A program made the position numbers and the translations under genes. The notes beneath the pieces are model-generated. The model was not told where the DNA came from. It did no database searches and saw only the letters and a program-made list of their open reading frames with translations. Of a stretch of DNA of 64,000 nucleotides, positions 53,801-62,224 are shown in pieces. Every line of letters begins with the position of its first letter. Positions within the stretch are counted from its first letter, which is position 1. The DNA comes from an uncultured Lachnospiraceae bacterium (lineage in GTDB: Bacteria; Bacillota; Clostridia; Lachnospirales; Lachnospiraceae). Location of the stretch: positions 52,616-116,615 of the forward strand of contig CAJUBP010000009.1 of assembly GCA_910584585.1 (NCBI GenBank). Reading direction: 5' to 3'.

Positions 53801-55006
53801 TTCTAACTTCCCTTTCTGCTCTTCTAACTGGGCAATCTGGGCCTGAAGCTGTCCCTGCTGCTCTTCTAACTGGGCAATCTGAGCCTGAAGCTGCTCTGCC
53901 TGGGCCTGTAACTGGGCCGCCTGCTCCTGCATCTGGGCCGCCTGAGCCTGGGCAATGGCCTGCTGTATCTGTTCCAGTCCCTCGCTGGCCTGCTGCAGGG
54001 CCTGCTGCACCTGAGAGAGGCCGTCCCGGGCCTGGGCCAGTCCGTCTTCCAACTGTCCCGATTGCCCTTCCAACGTCTTGATCTGCTTTTCCAATTCCGC
54101 AATTCCATCGGTCAGCTTCTTCTTGCCGTCTATCAGGGAATCTACCTGTTCCTTCAGCTCTTTTAAGGATTCCACTCCAGTTTCTGTACTGCTCTTTGTT
54201 TCCCGCAGCTCTGCCAGCTTGTTGTTCAAGTCTGTCTCTGTCTGGAACAGTTCTATTTTCTTGTCATTGAGCTGGTTCTGGGCGTCGCTGATCTGGTTTG
54301 CCATCTCCTGCTTGCCGCTGTCTAACTTGTTCTTCCCGCTGCTTATCTCACTTTCCGCAGAACTCATCTCATCTTCCGCGTCCGCAAATTTCTCATCCAG
54401 AGAAGCGGTGATTTTCGCATTAATCGCGTCAATCTTTTCCTGGCTTAAGGTCACCCGGATCGATTCTTCAATCAGCCCTGTGCCGGTAACGGAAGCCACT
54501 CCTTCCACACTCTCAATCTCCGGAATCAAATCCTTATCCGCGTAATCGCTGACTGCCAGGCTGTCCATGCCCTCCACTTCCACAGCCGCTATCATAATAG
54601 GCATCATATCCGGGTTCAGTTTCATAATCATAGGATTTCCCACGGTATCCGGCCAGTATCCCTTGATCTGATCCAGGCTTTCCCGCATTTCCACCGTGAT
54701 GGAATCCATATTCGCCGTCTGTTCAAATTCCAGAACTACCATAGACATATTATTCGACGAATTGGAACTGATATTTTTAATATTCGAAGTGCTGGCCATT
54801 GCCGCTTCCACCGGCTGGGTCACCACATTCTCCACCTGCTCCGGGCTGGCTCCCGGATAGGAAGTAATCACAATTGCGTAAGGCAGATTAATACTGGGCA
54901 GCAAATCCGTGCTCATTTTGCTCAAAGACACCACGCCCAGAATAATCACCAGCACAATTCCCACAACTACCGTATAGGGTTTCTTCACGCTGAATCTTGA
55001 CAGCAT
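50894..55006 (-). CDS. RND-family efflux transporter with coiled-coil insert
   Basis: A 1370-aa AcrB/HAE1-type exporter with 12 predicted membrane helices. Landmarks are the N-terminal TM and LPSINLPYAIVITSYPGASP, TM4 with LSGLALGIGMLVDNSIVVIE, and C-terminal helices MIGFIMLVGIIVNNGIVMVE. It is about 300 residues longer than usual: residues about 200-540 form a Gln/Glu/Leu-rich coiled coil (repeats of QLQAQIAQLEEQ) inserted in the first porter domain. Neither adaptor nor outer-membrane channel is encoded, as expected in a Gram-positive host. The coiled coil may take the adaptor's place across the wall. It is co-transcribed with the TetR gene. Confidence 0.9.
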   Translation of the reverse strand: MLSRFSVKKPYTVVVGIVLVIILGVVSLSKMSTDLLPSINLPYAIVITSYPGASPEQVENVVTQPVEAAMASTSNIKNISSNSSNNMSMVVLEFEQTANMDSITVEMRESLDQIKGYWPDTVGNPMIMKLNPDMMPIMIAAVEVEGMDSLAVSDYADKDLIPEIESVEGVASVTGTGLIEESIRVTLSQEKIDAINAKITASLDEKFADAEDEMSSAESEISSGKNKLDSGKQEMANQISDAQNQLNDKKIELFQTETDLNNKLAELRETKSSTETGVESLKELKEQVDSLIDGKKKLTDGIAELEKQIKTLEGQSGQLEDGLAQARDGLSQVQQALQQASEGLEQIQQAIAQAQAAQMQEQAAQLQAQAEQLQAQIAQLEEQQGQLQAQIAQLEEQKGKLEDGLGQMRQQLEQLQGQLEQVESALAAIKSELSSQEGSTLKADASDKQLSSYISKSITQAEQGIVQINGGIAAIESGLQSVAEGKTTINDTLATLNQSQITGSVDMGSAAAQLASGEEKLKESKETFEDTKEEAYDSADLSNILTMETLTNLLTAQNFSMPAGYITDEGERYMVRVGDAVDSVDALKDMVLMDLGMDGVDVIHMSDVADITVVDDSAESYAKLNGKPGVMLSIEKQTGYSTGDVTKRIYDKFESLKKNNENLEMSVLMDQGIYIDMIVDSVVNNMIFGAGLAILILLLFLKDIRPTLVIAVSIPISVIFAVVLMYFSGVTLNMISLSGLALGIGMLVDNSIVVIENVYRMRSEGLSARKAAVEGAKQVSGAISASTLTTVCVFAPIVFTEGITRQLFVDMGLTIAYSLLASLLIALTFVPMMGAGLLKKTKDIKHPWFDRFQEAYGAVLEKLLHVKPLVLLVMIALLVVSAKASMSKGTAFMPDMESTQMSVTVTPPEDAEFEDACQLADQVTEQIQTIEDVDSVGAMAGGSGIAASMMGGGSGNDISLYIILKEDKKLTNDEIAKQITELTQDMEGEISVSSSNMDMGALAGEGISVQIKGRDLDKLQELAKDVSGIVEQVEGTAEVSDGMEETEKEFRITVDKEKAAKYGMTVAQIYQLVYGQMENETSDDTISTDIKDYEVYLESVEQKEASLDSLKKLTFTYTDKEDGEEREISVSEVAEFEEMESLTSISRDGQERYVTVSASIADGYNVGLVGNDVEEALKDYQTPEGYSLEMTGENETINEAMEQLMLMLVLAIAFIYLIMVAQFQSLKAPFIILFTIPLALTGGFLALFLTDNEISIIAMIGFIMLVGIIVNNGIVMVEYINQLRKEGVEKREAIVTAGKTRMRPILMTAMTTILAMATMAFGNDMGSDMSRPMAIVTIGGMIYGTLMTLIVVPCIYDLFYSNKSMVEEEI

Positions 55007-55312
55007 TCTCTTTGTCCTCCTGTTCTCTTCATCTTCTGACCGACTGGTCGGTTTTTGTGTTCATTATACGCACCTATCAAAAAAATTACAATAAAATAAA
55101 TCTAAATTTTTTATGAAAATCTCTCGTTAATTTTTTGACAATCTTCTTTTGCTGACATCTTTTTTCGAAAATCACTGCTGTTTTTAAAAAAATACATAAA
55201 ATTTCCTTCTGTTTTTGTTTTTATACACACAAAGCGGTTGAAAAATTTCAAAAACATGTTACATTAATACTCAGGAATATTTTTAAAATATTTTTTAAGG
55301 AGGAATTACACT
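55007..55312. other. Divergent spacer with TetR operator and pta promoter
   Basis: This 306-nt AT-rich spacer holds the palindromic operator (55039-55052) for the RND operon and the pta promoter: TTGAAA (55238-55243), 16 bp, TACATT (55260-55265). The -35 box lies in a dyad, TTGAAA-AA-TTTCAA (55238-55251), which could bind a regulator. I see no gene in it. Confidence 0.5.
55039..55052. promoter_or_regulatory. Palindromic TetR-type operator
   Basis: ACCGAC-TG-GTCGGT is a perfect 6-bp dyad, 33 nt before the RND gene start. This GACCGACTGGTCGG form is a common operator for TetR repressors of drug pumps. Confidence 0.65.
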
Positions 55313-56335
55313 ATGGATAGGAACATGCAGGGTTTTGGAATGATGATTGACAAGCTGAAAAAGAACCCGAAACGAATTGTATTTACAGAGGGCAGCGACC
55401 CCCGGATCTTGGAGGCAGCATCACGTCTTTTGGCTTCTTATTTCCTGACCCCCGTGCTGGTAGGGAAAAAACCAGAGGTAGAGGACGCCGCAGAGGAATT
55501 CGGTTACAATATCCGGGGCGCGGAAATCATTGATCCTGAGAATTTTGAGAATTTTGACGAGATGGCCGAGGCATTGTGCGAACTTAGAAAAAGCAAAAAT
55601 ATGAAAATGGAAGAGGCCCGCAAAATCTTAAAACAGGGCAATTATTTCGGCACAATGCTGGTGAAAATGGGCTATGCCGACTGTCTGTTAGGCGGCGCGA
55701 CCTACACCACCGCAGATACGGTAAGGCCTGCACTGCAGCTGATTAAGACAAGGCCCGGAAAGAACATTGTATCTTCCTGTTTTATTCTGGTGCGTCCTTC
55801 CGCTACCGGTGAAAATGAAGTCATCGCCATGGCGGACTGCTCCATCAATATCAAGCCCAGCGAAGACGAACTGGTGGACATTGCCATCAGCGCCGCAGAC
55901 TGCAGCCAGTTGTTCGGCATTGAACCAAGAGTGGCGTTCTTAAGCTACTCTACCCTCGGTTCCGGCGCCGGAGAAGATGTGGACAAGATGCGCAACGCCG
56001 CCCGCAAATCCAAAGCAAAACGGCCGGATCTGCCGATTTCCGGCGAGATGCAGTTTGACGCTGCCGTTTCTCCCCGTGTGGCGCGCACCAAATGCCCGGA
56101 TGATGAAGTGGCCGGACATGCCAACGTATTTATTTTCCCAGACATCAATGCCGGAAATATCGGATACAAGATCGCGCAGCGGATGGGTAACTTTGCCGCT
56201 TACGGGCCGATCCTTCTGGGTCTGAATTCCCCGATCAATGACTTATCCAGAGGATGTACCGCGGATGAGGTTTATTCTATGGCCATCATTACTGCCGCGC
56301 TGGTGGATGAAGTAAAGAAAGAATTGGATGGTTGA
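55313..56335 (+). CDS. pta: Phosphate acetyltransferase
   Basis: A 340-aa enzyme that interconverts acetyl-CoA and acetyl phosphate. Family blocks include KRIVFTEGSDPRILEAASRL, GYADCLLGGATYTTADTVRP, SCFILVRPSATGENEVIAMA and the C-terminal KCPDDEVAGHANVFIFPDIN with GNIGYKIAQRMG. The ATG follows TAAGGAGGAATTACAC. Acetate kinase (ackA), often next, is absent; a large terminator follows. Confidence 0.93.
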   Translation: MDRNMQGFGMMIDKLKKNPKRIVFTEGSDPRILEAASRLLASYFLTPVLVGKKPEVEDAAEEFGYNIRGAEIIDPENFENFDEMAEALCELRKSKNMKMEEARKILKQGNYFGTMLVKMGYADCLLGGATYTTADTVRPALQLIKTRPGKNIVSSCFILVRPSATGENEVIAMADCSINIKPSEDELVDIAISAADCSQLFGIEPRVAFLSYSTLGSGAGEDVDKMRNAARKSKAKRPDLPISGEMQFDAAVSPRVARTKCPDDEVAGHANVFIFPDINAGNIGYKIAQRMGNFAAYGPILLGLNSPINDLSRGCTADEVYSMAIITAALVDEVKKELDG

Positions 56336-56371
56336 TCTCTTTCTGCCGCCCGGTCAAAACCAGCAAAAAAG

Positions 56372-56468
56372 ACGGCAGCCGGAAAGTGAATGAAATTTAG
56401 CGGTCCCCTGTTATGATTCTTTCAGCGTCACAACAGGGGGCTGACTCCATTTCCCGGCTGCCTTTTTT
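56372..56468 (+). terminator. Branched hairpin terminator after pta
   Basis: Outer stem GGCAGCCGG with CCGGCTGCC and an inner stem CCCCTGTTATGA...ACAACAGGGG, then TTTTTTGG. It may end pta transcription. Confidence 0.65.
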
Positions 56469-56543
56469 GGCTTTCTCCTTGGCAACTCTCTGTTTTTTCT
56501 GCATATACTAAAGCAACTGACATTATCTACAAGGAGCTTTCCT

Positions 56544-57116
56544 ATGCAGACATCATGTAAATTAAGCAATGTCGCTAAAAATTATCTCAATACTTTTCAC
56601 TGCATTCTGGACGAAATGATTCGGGAAATGACTTCCGCAGAACTGGTAAGCAGCATTTCCAGCAATTTTATCATGCAGATGATTCCACACCATCAGGCAG
56701 CCATCGAAATGTCACAGAATCTGCTGCAGTACACCACCTATATCCCTCTGCAGGATATTGCGTGCAATATTATTGCGGAACAGACCAAGAGCATCGAACA
56801 TATGCAGGAAATCCAGTGTTCCTGCGGACTCCGTAAAAACTGCAGCCAGGATCTGTGCCTGTATCAGCGCAGAATGGATCAGATTATGCAGTATATGTTT
56901 TCCAGAATGTCATGCGCCCCGGACACGAATCAGATTAACACCGACTTTATGCGGGAAATGATTCCCCACCATATGGGCGCCATTGAGATGTCCAAAACCA
57001 CTCTGCAGTACGATATCTGCCCCCAGCTCAAGCCTGTGCTGGACGCAATTATCAGTTCCCAGCAAAAAGGCGTCTGCCAGATGCGCCAGCTTCTGCACCA
57101 GTCAGGATGCATGTAA
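56544..57116 (+). CDS. DUF305 family protein with duplicated metal-type motif
   Basis: A 190-aa DUF305 (ferritin-like four-helix) protein. The family motif occurs twice, IMQMIPHHQAAIEMSQNLL near residue 50 and FMREMIPHHMGAIEMSKTTL near 135, each with a His-His pair and Glu suited to metal binding. Six Cys residues lie between the halves (CSCGLRKNCSQDLC). There is no signal peptide. The function is unknown; metal sensing or storage is a guess. The ATG follows AAGGAGCTTTCCT. Confidence 0.85.
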   Translation: MQTSCKLSNVAKNYLNTFHCILDEMIREMTSAELVSSISSNFIMQMIPHHQAAIEMSQNLLQYTTYIPLQDIACNIIAEQTKSIEHMQEIQCSCGLRKNCSQDLCLYQRRMDQIMQYMFSRMSCAPDTNQINTDFMREMIPHHMGAIEMSKTTLQYDICPQLKPVLDAIISSQQKGVCQMRQLLHQSGCM

Positions 57117-57157
57117 ACAATGGCGTATGCTGTCAACCTCCCGCTGCGATAAAGGGG

Positions 57158-57242
57158 CTGACGGAAAATGGCGGATTCTCTGCAAGATATACTGTGGTTC
57201 TTCTCACACTGTATCTTGCAGGAAAATCCATTTTCCGTCAGC
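57158..57242. terminator. Long bidirectional hairpin terminator
   Basis: CTGACGGAAAATGG pairs with CCATTTTCCGTCAG, and TGCAAGATATA with TATCTTGCA-like bases inside. It lies between converging genes. Confidence 0.65.
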
Positions 57243-57256
57243 TTGCTGTCCTTTTC

Positions 57257-58000
57257 TCACCCGCGCTCATCTTCCGACACAATCAGGCTTCCCACCTTCG
57301 TCACGGCCCTCTGCAGGGAATCCCTTGCGTTTTTCCAGGGCTCTTCCTGATACCGGTAGTCATTCTTACAGATAAACCACTCCACATCGTCCCGCACCCG
57401 CTTGAAATTCTCCAGATATCTCTCATTCAGTTCCCGCAGAAACGGTTCCAGATACTTCTTATTCAGATATTTGGGCGCCAGTTCAAACAAACTTTTGTAA
57501 TGGCTGGTGCAAAACCCTTTCGATCCGGCAAATTGCTGCCGGAATTCTTCCTCCCGCTCATACAGATAGAAAATTGTCCTCAGGTAACTCTCAAAGGTCT
57601 GGCGGATATACCCGCACACAAAACATTTTCTCTCCTGCTCTTCAATAAAATCAATGACCGGCGAAGAGGGCTTCGCATTTTTCTTAAACATGGAATTCGG
57701 CCCGGGAAGCGGTGATTTCGCCGCCTTTTCCAGTTCCTTTACCGTCCTGTCCATATGCGTTTTCAGCATCATAGCCAGCCCCACTTTATTGGGATACTCA
57801 TAAAGATCCTTTAAATGTTTCTGGCAAAATCCCTGTTCGTCCATTTGGGCCCGGATATCCTCTTCCATATAGCTGGCGCCGGGGCCTATCGTGTAATGAA
57901 TGGCGTTTTCCTCCAGTTTCCGGTACATGGCGCAGACCGGACACTCACAATCCTGGGCAAATGCGTCGTGAATGGGGATGGTGTAAATTTTTTCTCTCAT
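57257..58000 (-). CDS. DUF6062 family protein
   Basis: A 247-aa protein of the DUF6062 family, common in Lachnospiraceae and of unknown function. Cys-His pairs occur at DCECPVCAMYRKLEE, GFCQKHLKDLYEYPNK, KCFVCGYIRQTFESY and GFCTSHYKSLFELA, suggesting two metal-binding sites in a duplicated helical unit. No membrane segment. It follows the hydrogenase-chemoreceptor gene by 21 nt in the same direction. Confidence 0.8.
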   Translation of the reverse strand: MREKIYTIPIHDAFAQDCECPVCAMYRKLEENAIHYTIGPGASYMEEDIRAQMDEQGFCQKHLKDLYEYPNKVGLAMMLKTHMDRTVKELEKAAKSPLPGPNSMFKKNAKPSSPVIDFIEEQERKCFVCGYIRQTFESYLRTIFYLYEREEEFRQQFAGSKGFCTSHYKSLFELAPKYLNKKYLEPFLRELNERYLENFKRVRDDVEWFICKNDYRYQEEPWKNARDSLQRAVTKVGSLIVSEDERG

Positions 58001-58021
58001 ATTATTCCTGTCTTTCGTATT

Positions 58022-59965
58022 TTAGTCTACAACCTCTTTCATCTTTTCTGCCAGACGGCTGACAATCTCATTTACCATTTCTGTCTGGGCGGCAATCTGC
58101 TCACTGCTTGCCGCAAGGGCAGAAGTCCCATCGTTAATATTCTCAATATTCTCCACAAACTGGCTGGTTTCCGCGTCCAGCTTCTGAATTGCGGGCAGCA
58201 AAATCGCGCTTTGTCCCTTTCCGGTGGAAACCGCTTCTTTGGTCTGTTCTGATAAATCCCGCACACGGTTGGCAATTACGGCAAATCCCCGGCCTGCCTC
58301 CCCGCTTCTGGCCGCTTCAATTCCGGCGTTTAACGCAAGCATACCGGTCTGATTGGATATTTTGATAATATCTTCATTCATCACGTCATACCCCTGGACT
58401 GCGTCCGCTACTTGTTTCATAGAGCCCCGCAGCATTTCCGTAAAACCGGACATTCCCCCAACGGCCTGGGCAATTTTCGTGGAATCTTGCGCTGACGCCT
58501 GATTTCCTTCCGCCAGTTCTCTCATGGATGTCTTAATCTGCTGGAAATTGGCAATCACTTCCTCATACAATTCCTGTTTCCGCTTCTGAGATTCTTTTAA
58601 CTGCTCTGTAAACTCCTGCATCCGCGCCTGTTCCTCCTGCAGTGCGTTCTTCTCATAATGCATACAGTTTTCCTTCCGGTTCAGGCCCAGAGCCACTGCC
58701 GCCGCCATCTGACGGCAGCTTTCATACCCGCAGGCGCCGCAGTCAATTTCCCGTTTTTCCAGAGTATCTTTCTTCATTTCATTATATCCGGCCTCAATTT
58801 GGCTGTCGCTGACTTGAGCCGCCATATTCTGCTCCTGATAACTGCACAGAAAATCTTCCAGCTTTAACCCCGCAAACTGGGCGTTAAAATTGGCAAGACG
58901 CTTCTCATAAGAAATCCACTTTCCCCACGGGCTGACTTTGTCTTTCTTTTTATCCCGCTTGCTGGATTTCGCTTTATTTCTCTGACTGTTAATCTCAAAC
59001 AATACGTCATCGCTTTTCGCCAGTTCCGGCTCCACGCCTGTTCCGTGCAGGCACCCATCGGAACAGTTCAGGGCGTCCACCATAAAGGGAAGCTGTTTGC
59101 CGCTTTTCACCCGCTTGGCGTACTCTTTCAGAAAATGGTAAGCGTGGCTTTCCCCTTCAATCTGGCGGACCAGCACGTCTTTTCCCAGAAAATGCTCCAC
59201 GTTCTCCTTTAATCCGCCCGGCTGGGGATAGACGCTTCCCAATCCATATTCCAATTCGTCCGCTGCGTCATAAGAAGACAGATTCATGCCCTTTAGCCGA
59301 TTCATCAAATGCGCGAAGGTAATATTGTAAGCCACATACTGACGGTTTTCGGGACGCGTAATCTCTGATTTCTTGGCGATACACGGGCCCAGAAACGCCA
59401 GCTTGTCTGTAATCTTCATGTATTTTTTCACATAAACCGCCGCGCACATCATAGGGCTGTGCACCGGAATAATCTTGGGAATCAGCTCAGGAACATATTT
59501 TTCAATATAATCCACAATCGCCGGACAGGGCTGTGAAATTCCTCCGGTAAAATTGTATTTCGTGATATAATTCAAATACCCCCATGTGGTAATATCCGCC
59601 CCGAAACTGACGCTTACCACATGCTTCACCCCAAGGCTTTTCAGATATCCAAGCACTTTCCCATATTCTCTGGGATAATTCGCGATAAACGCCGGAGCCA
59701 CCAAAAGACTGATATTCTCCCCCTTGTCCAAATCCGCAAAGAACTGCTCCGTATCGTCCCGGAAATCCCTTGCATGGTGACGGCAGGCGTCAATGCATGC
59801 TCCGCAGTGGACACAAGTCTCACCGTTAACATAAATCAAATCTTTTCCGTCTTGCTCCAGTGAATAATTCGCTTCAAAAACCGGACATGCCGAAATACAA
59901 TGGTTGCATCCGATGCATTTTTCGTTGGTATAAACAAGTCCTGAATTTAACTTACCCATTTCCAT
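58022..59965 (-). CDS. [FeFe]-hydrogenase-like / chemoreceptor fusion protein
   Basis: A 647-aa cytoplasmic protein. Residues 1-70 hold a 2[4Fe-4S] ferredoxin ([11 protein letters not shown] and [11 protein letters not shown]). Residues 80-310 are an H-cluster-type domain with divergent motifs: QPCPAIVDY for L1, [10 protein letters not shown] for L2, [11 protein letters not shown] for L3. A further cluster motif (CGACGYESC plus a later Cys) is near 409. The C-terminal 150 residues are a methyl-accepting signalling hairpin ([18 protein letters not shown]). It resembles sensory group C/D hydrogenases coupled to signalling output. No catalysis can be assumed. A likely job is sensing hydrogen or redox. 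The ATG follows TGGAGGT. Confidence 0.85.
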   Translation of the reverse strand: MEMGKLNSGLVYTNEKCIGCNHCISACPVFEANYSLEQDGKDLIYVNGETCVHCGACIDACRHHARDFRDDTEQFFADLDKGENISLLVAPAFIANYPREYGKVLGYLKSLGVKHVVSVSFGADITTWGYLNYITKYNFTGGISQPCPAIVDYIEKYVPELIPKIIPVHSPMMCAAVYVKKYMKITDKLAFLGPCIAKKSEITRPENRQYVAYNITFAHLMNRLKGMNLSSYDAADELEYGLGSVYPQPGGLKENVEHFLGKDVLVRQIEGESHAYHFLKEYAKRVKSGKQLPFMVDALNCSDGCLHGTGVEPELAKSDDVLFEINSQRNKAKSSKRDKKKDKVSPWGKWISYEKRLANFNAQFAGLKLEDFLCSYQEQNMAAQVSDSQIEAGYNEMKKDTLEKREIDCGACGYESCRQMAAAVALGLNRKENCMHYEKNALQEEQARMQEFTEQLKESQKRKQELYEEVIANFQQIKTSMRELAEGNQASAQDSTKIAQAVGGMSGFTEMLRGSMKQVADAVQGYDVMNEDIIKISNQTGMLALNAGIEAARSGEAGRGFAVIANRVRDLSEQTKEAVSTGKGQSAILLPAIQKLDAETSQFVENIENINDGTSALAASSEQIAAQTEMVNEIVSRLAEKMKEVVD

Positions 59966-60058
59966 GATACGTTACCTCCAAACCGTTCTTTATTAAATTT
60001 TATCGTACTTCTACAATGATCAAATTCCAAGTGCCAGCTCTAACTCTCTCCCCGTTCC

Positions 60059-62074
60059 TCATTGCATTTTCTGCAGTTCCAAAATTGCCAAATCCCATGG
60101 AGCGATTTCCAGCACATCTCCCTGCCTTACTCTCTTTTTGCTGATAAGTTCCCTCCCTCTCTGATTCTTTACAACCTGCTGCATCTTCGGAGAATAATTG
60201 AAATAAAATATCACTTCATTCCCAAAATCGTTCCTGCCTTTCCTGACAATGACCGGAAATGCTTCCTCCTCCCTGTCGATTCCGGCACAGACAAGCGTAT
60301 CCTTCAAAATAATATCCAGCGCTTCCTCATTCATCATGCATCCCAGGTACGTTGCCGTACCCTTGCCGTAGTGATTGCGGGTAACCGCTCCATAGCCTTC
60401 CCATCCCTGATGCTCATAAGCGGCCAGCACTTGGGCGCCACTGGGAATCAGAAGCTCCATAAATGTATGTACCGGCTGATCCAGCCCCTGATAATAGCTG
60501 CTTTTCAGCCTGACCCCATGGGGAAACGCAAACTGATGATACTCCACTCCCAGGCACTCCCCAAGAACAGCCGGCTGAACCTGGGCGCGCACTTTCACAT
60601 ACTCGTCCGCAAATCCGGATTTAAAGGTCGCCAGCAAATGCCCGCCTTCCGCTACATATTCATTTAACCGTTTCAGCAGAGATTCCGGCGCCGCGTAAAG
60701 GGCCGGCACAACAATCAAATCATATTGTTCCAGTTCCATGCAGGAAGGACTGATAAAATCACACTCGGCGTTCATTCGGTACAATCGGTTATACAGCCAG
60801 CGCACCACATCATTATAACCTGTTTTGCCTGGATTTGCCGGGTCTGCATCGATAGGAAACCATTCCAGCGCTGTTAAGGACTCATTGCTCACTAATATCG
60901 CCGTCTTATTTTGCTTCTTCAGATTAACCAGGCGGCTTCCTATCTCCTGAAATTCCCTGCCGATCAGCTGTGCTTCCCGATAAGCCGCATTTTCGGCAAA
61001 ATCATGGCTCAAAAGCCCTTTCCAGTATGTCTCCACCGCATTATGGAGAGAATGCCAGTGCCAGTACATCACACTGTTGGCTCCGGAAGCAATGTGGCTG
61101 TACGCCTGCAGGCGAAGCTGCCCGGGATAGGGAGTCCATCCCGGAAATCCCTGAGCCTCCGTTTCCAGAATCAGATAATTCCCGCCTTTTACGGAACGGA
61201 TCAAATCCCCGCCAAACGCAATTTCCTCCCCTGTCAGCAAATCCTGGGAAGGATGATAAATATCTGCTCCCGCAATCGTCACACATTTTGCCGCCTCAAA
61301 ATGATCGACCTCCGGCTGAACTCCATAAGAATATCCCCGCCATTCAAAATCGAAATTATGAGTAATAAACTGATCTTCCCTCTTGTATTCCCTCACAATC
61401 CCAGCCTGCCAGTTCAAAAAATCCGCAACCAGCTTTCTCTGAAACTTCTGAAATTCCGCTCCCAGGCTGCCGTTGACAGTTCCCCGCACATCGGGAAATT
61501 CCTCCCAGCTGTTTATTCGGTTGCTCCAGTAATCCAGGCCGAACTGATGATTCATCTTTTCCAAATCATTCCCGAATTCCCTCTTTAGATATTCCACAAA
61601 AGCTTTCTGGACATTGTCTCCGGCAGTTCCGTAGGATTTGGTTTCATTATCCAGCTGAAAGCCTATGACATTTTTCCTTTGGGCCGTCTGCTCCATCATC
61701 CTTCGGATCACGCGCTCTGCATAGAACAGATAATCCGGATTGGTAATATCCATATTCTGCCTGGGTCCATACAGATTCCTGCCTGCTTTCGTAACTGCCA
61801 GTATCTTTGGGTGTTTCTTCACCATCCAGGCCGGCACTGCATAAGTCGGCGTTCCCACAATCACATCAATTCCCGCCTGCTCCATGGCGTCAATCACCCT
61901 TGTCACATGGGAAAAATCAAACACTCCCTCTCTCGGCTCACAGGTGCTCCAGGTAGATTCTCCAATCCGCACCGTATTGATCCCTGCCGCCTTCATCATT
62001 TCCACATCCTGCTCCAAACGGTCATAGGGCAGATATTCCTCATAATATGCCGCGCCGTAAAGCAATTTTTCCAT
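60059..62074 (-). CDS. Beta-galactosidase, GH42
   Basis: A 671-aa GH42 enzyme. The (beta/alpha)8 start GAAYYEEYLPYDRLEQDVEM with TVRIGESTWSTCEP is typical. The acid/base Glu144 is in GFQLDNETKSYG, and the nucleophile is Glu304 or Glu306 in LILETEAQGFPGW. The trimerisation domain and C-terminal sandwich follow. No signal peptide, so it acts on galactosides taken up by the cell. The ATG follows GAGAGGTGAAAGCTT. No transport genes adjoin it. Confidence 0.9.
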   Translation of the reverse strand: MEKLLYGAAYYEEYLPYDRLEQDVEMMKAAGINTVRIGESTWSTCEPREGVFDFSHVTRVIDAMEQAGIDVIVGTPTYAVPAWMVKKHPKILAVTKAGRNLYGPRQNMDITNPDYLFYAERVIRRMMEQTAQRKNVIGFQLDNETKSYGTAGDNVQKAFVEYLKREFGNDLEKMNHQFGLDYWSNRINSWEEFPDVRGTVNGSLGAEFQKFQRKLVADFLNWQAGIVREYKREDQFITHNFDFEWRGYSYGVQPEVDHFEAAKCVTIAGADIYHPSQDLLTGEEIAFGGDLIRSVKGGNYLILETEAQGFPGWTPYPGQLRLQAYSHIASGANSVMYWHWHSLHNAVETYWKGLLSHDFAENAAYREAQLIGREFQEIGSRLVNLKKQNKTAILVSNESLTALEWFPIDADPANPGKTGYNDVVRWLYNRLYRMNAECDFISPSCMELEQYDLIVVPALYAAPESLLKRLNEYVAEGGHLLATFKSGFADEYVKVRAQVQPAVLGECLGVEYHQFAFPHGVRLKSSYYQGLDQPVHTFMELLIPSGAQVLAAYEHQGWEGYGAVTRNHYGKGTATYLGCMMNEEALDIILKDTLVCAGIDREEEAFPVIVRKGRNDFGNEVIFYFNYSPKMQQVVKNQRGRELISKKRVRQGDVLEIAPWDLAILELQKMQ

Positions 62075-62089
62075 AAGCTTTCACCTCTC

Positions 62090-62112
62090 CTTCTGGGCTG
62101 AACTGTTACCCG
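62090..62112. repeat. End fragment of the CTGAACTGTTAC element
   Basis: GGGCTGAACTGTTACCC at about 62092-62110 matches the right end of the repeats at 204-268 and 10617-10681. Only the terminus is present, in the same plus-strand orientation. Confidence 0.4.
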
Positions 62113-62224
62113 AAAACCTCTATCTCTATTATAAATTTTCTTATCGAAAAAACAAGAAAAAATTATTACATGGAATGATCTCATATCTTATCTCATAATC
62201 TGAAAGAAAAAGGAAATGAATCCT

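Noticed and set aside
53866..54108. Arg-rich frame inside the RND gene
   Set aside because: An out-of-frame reading of the Gln-rich coiled-coil repeats.
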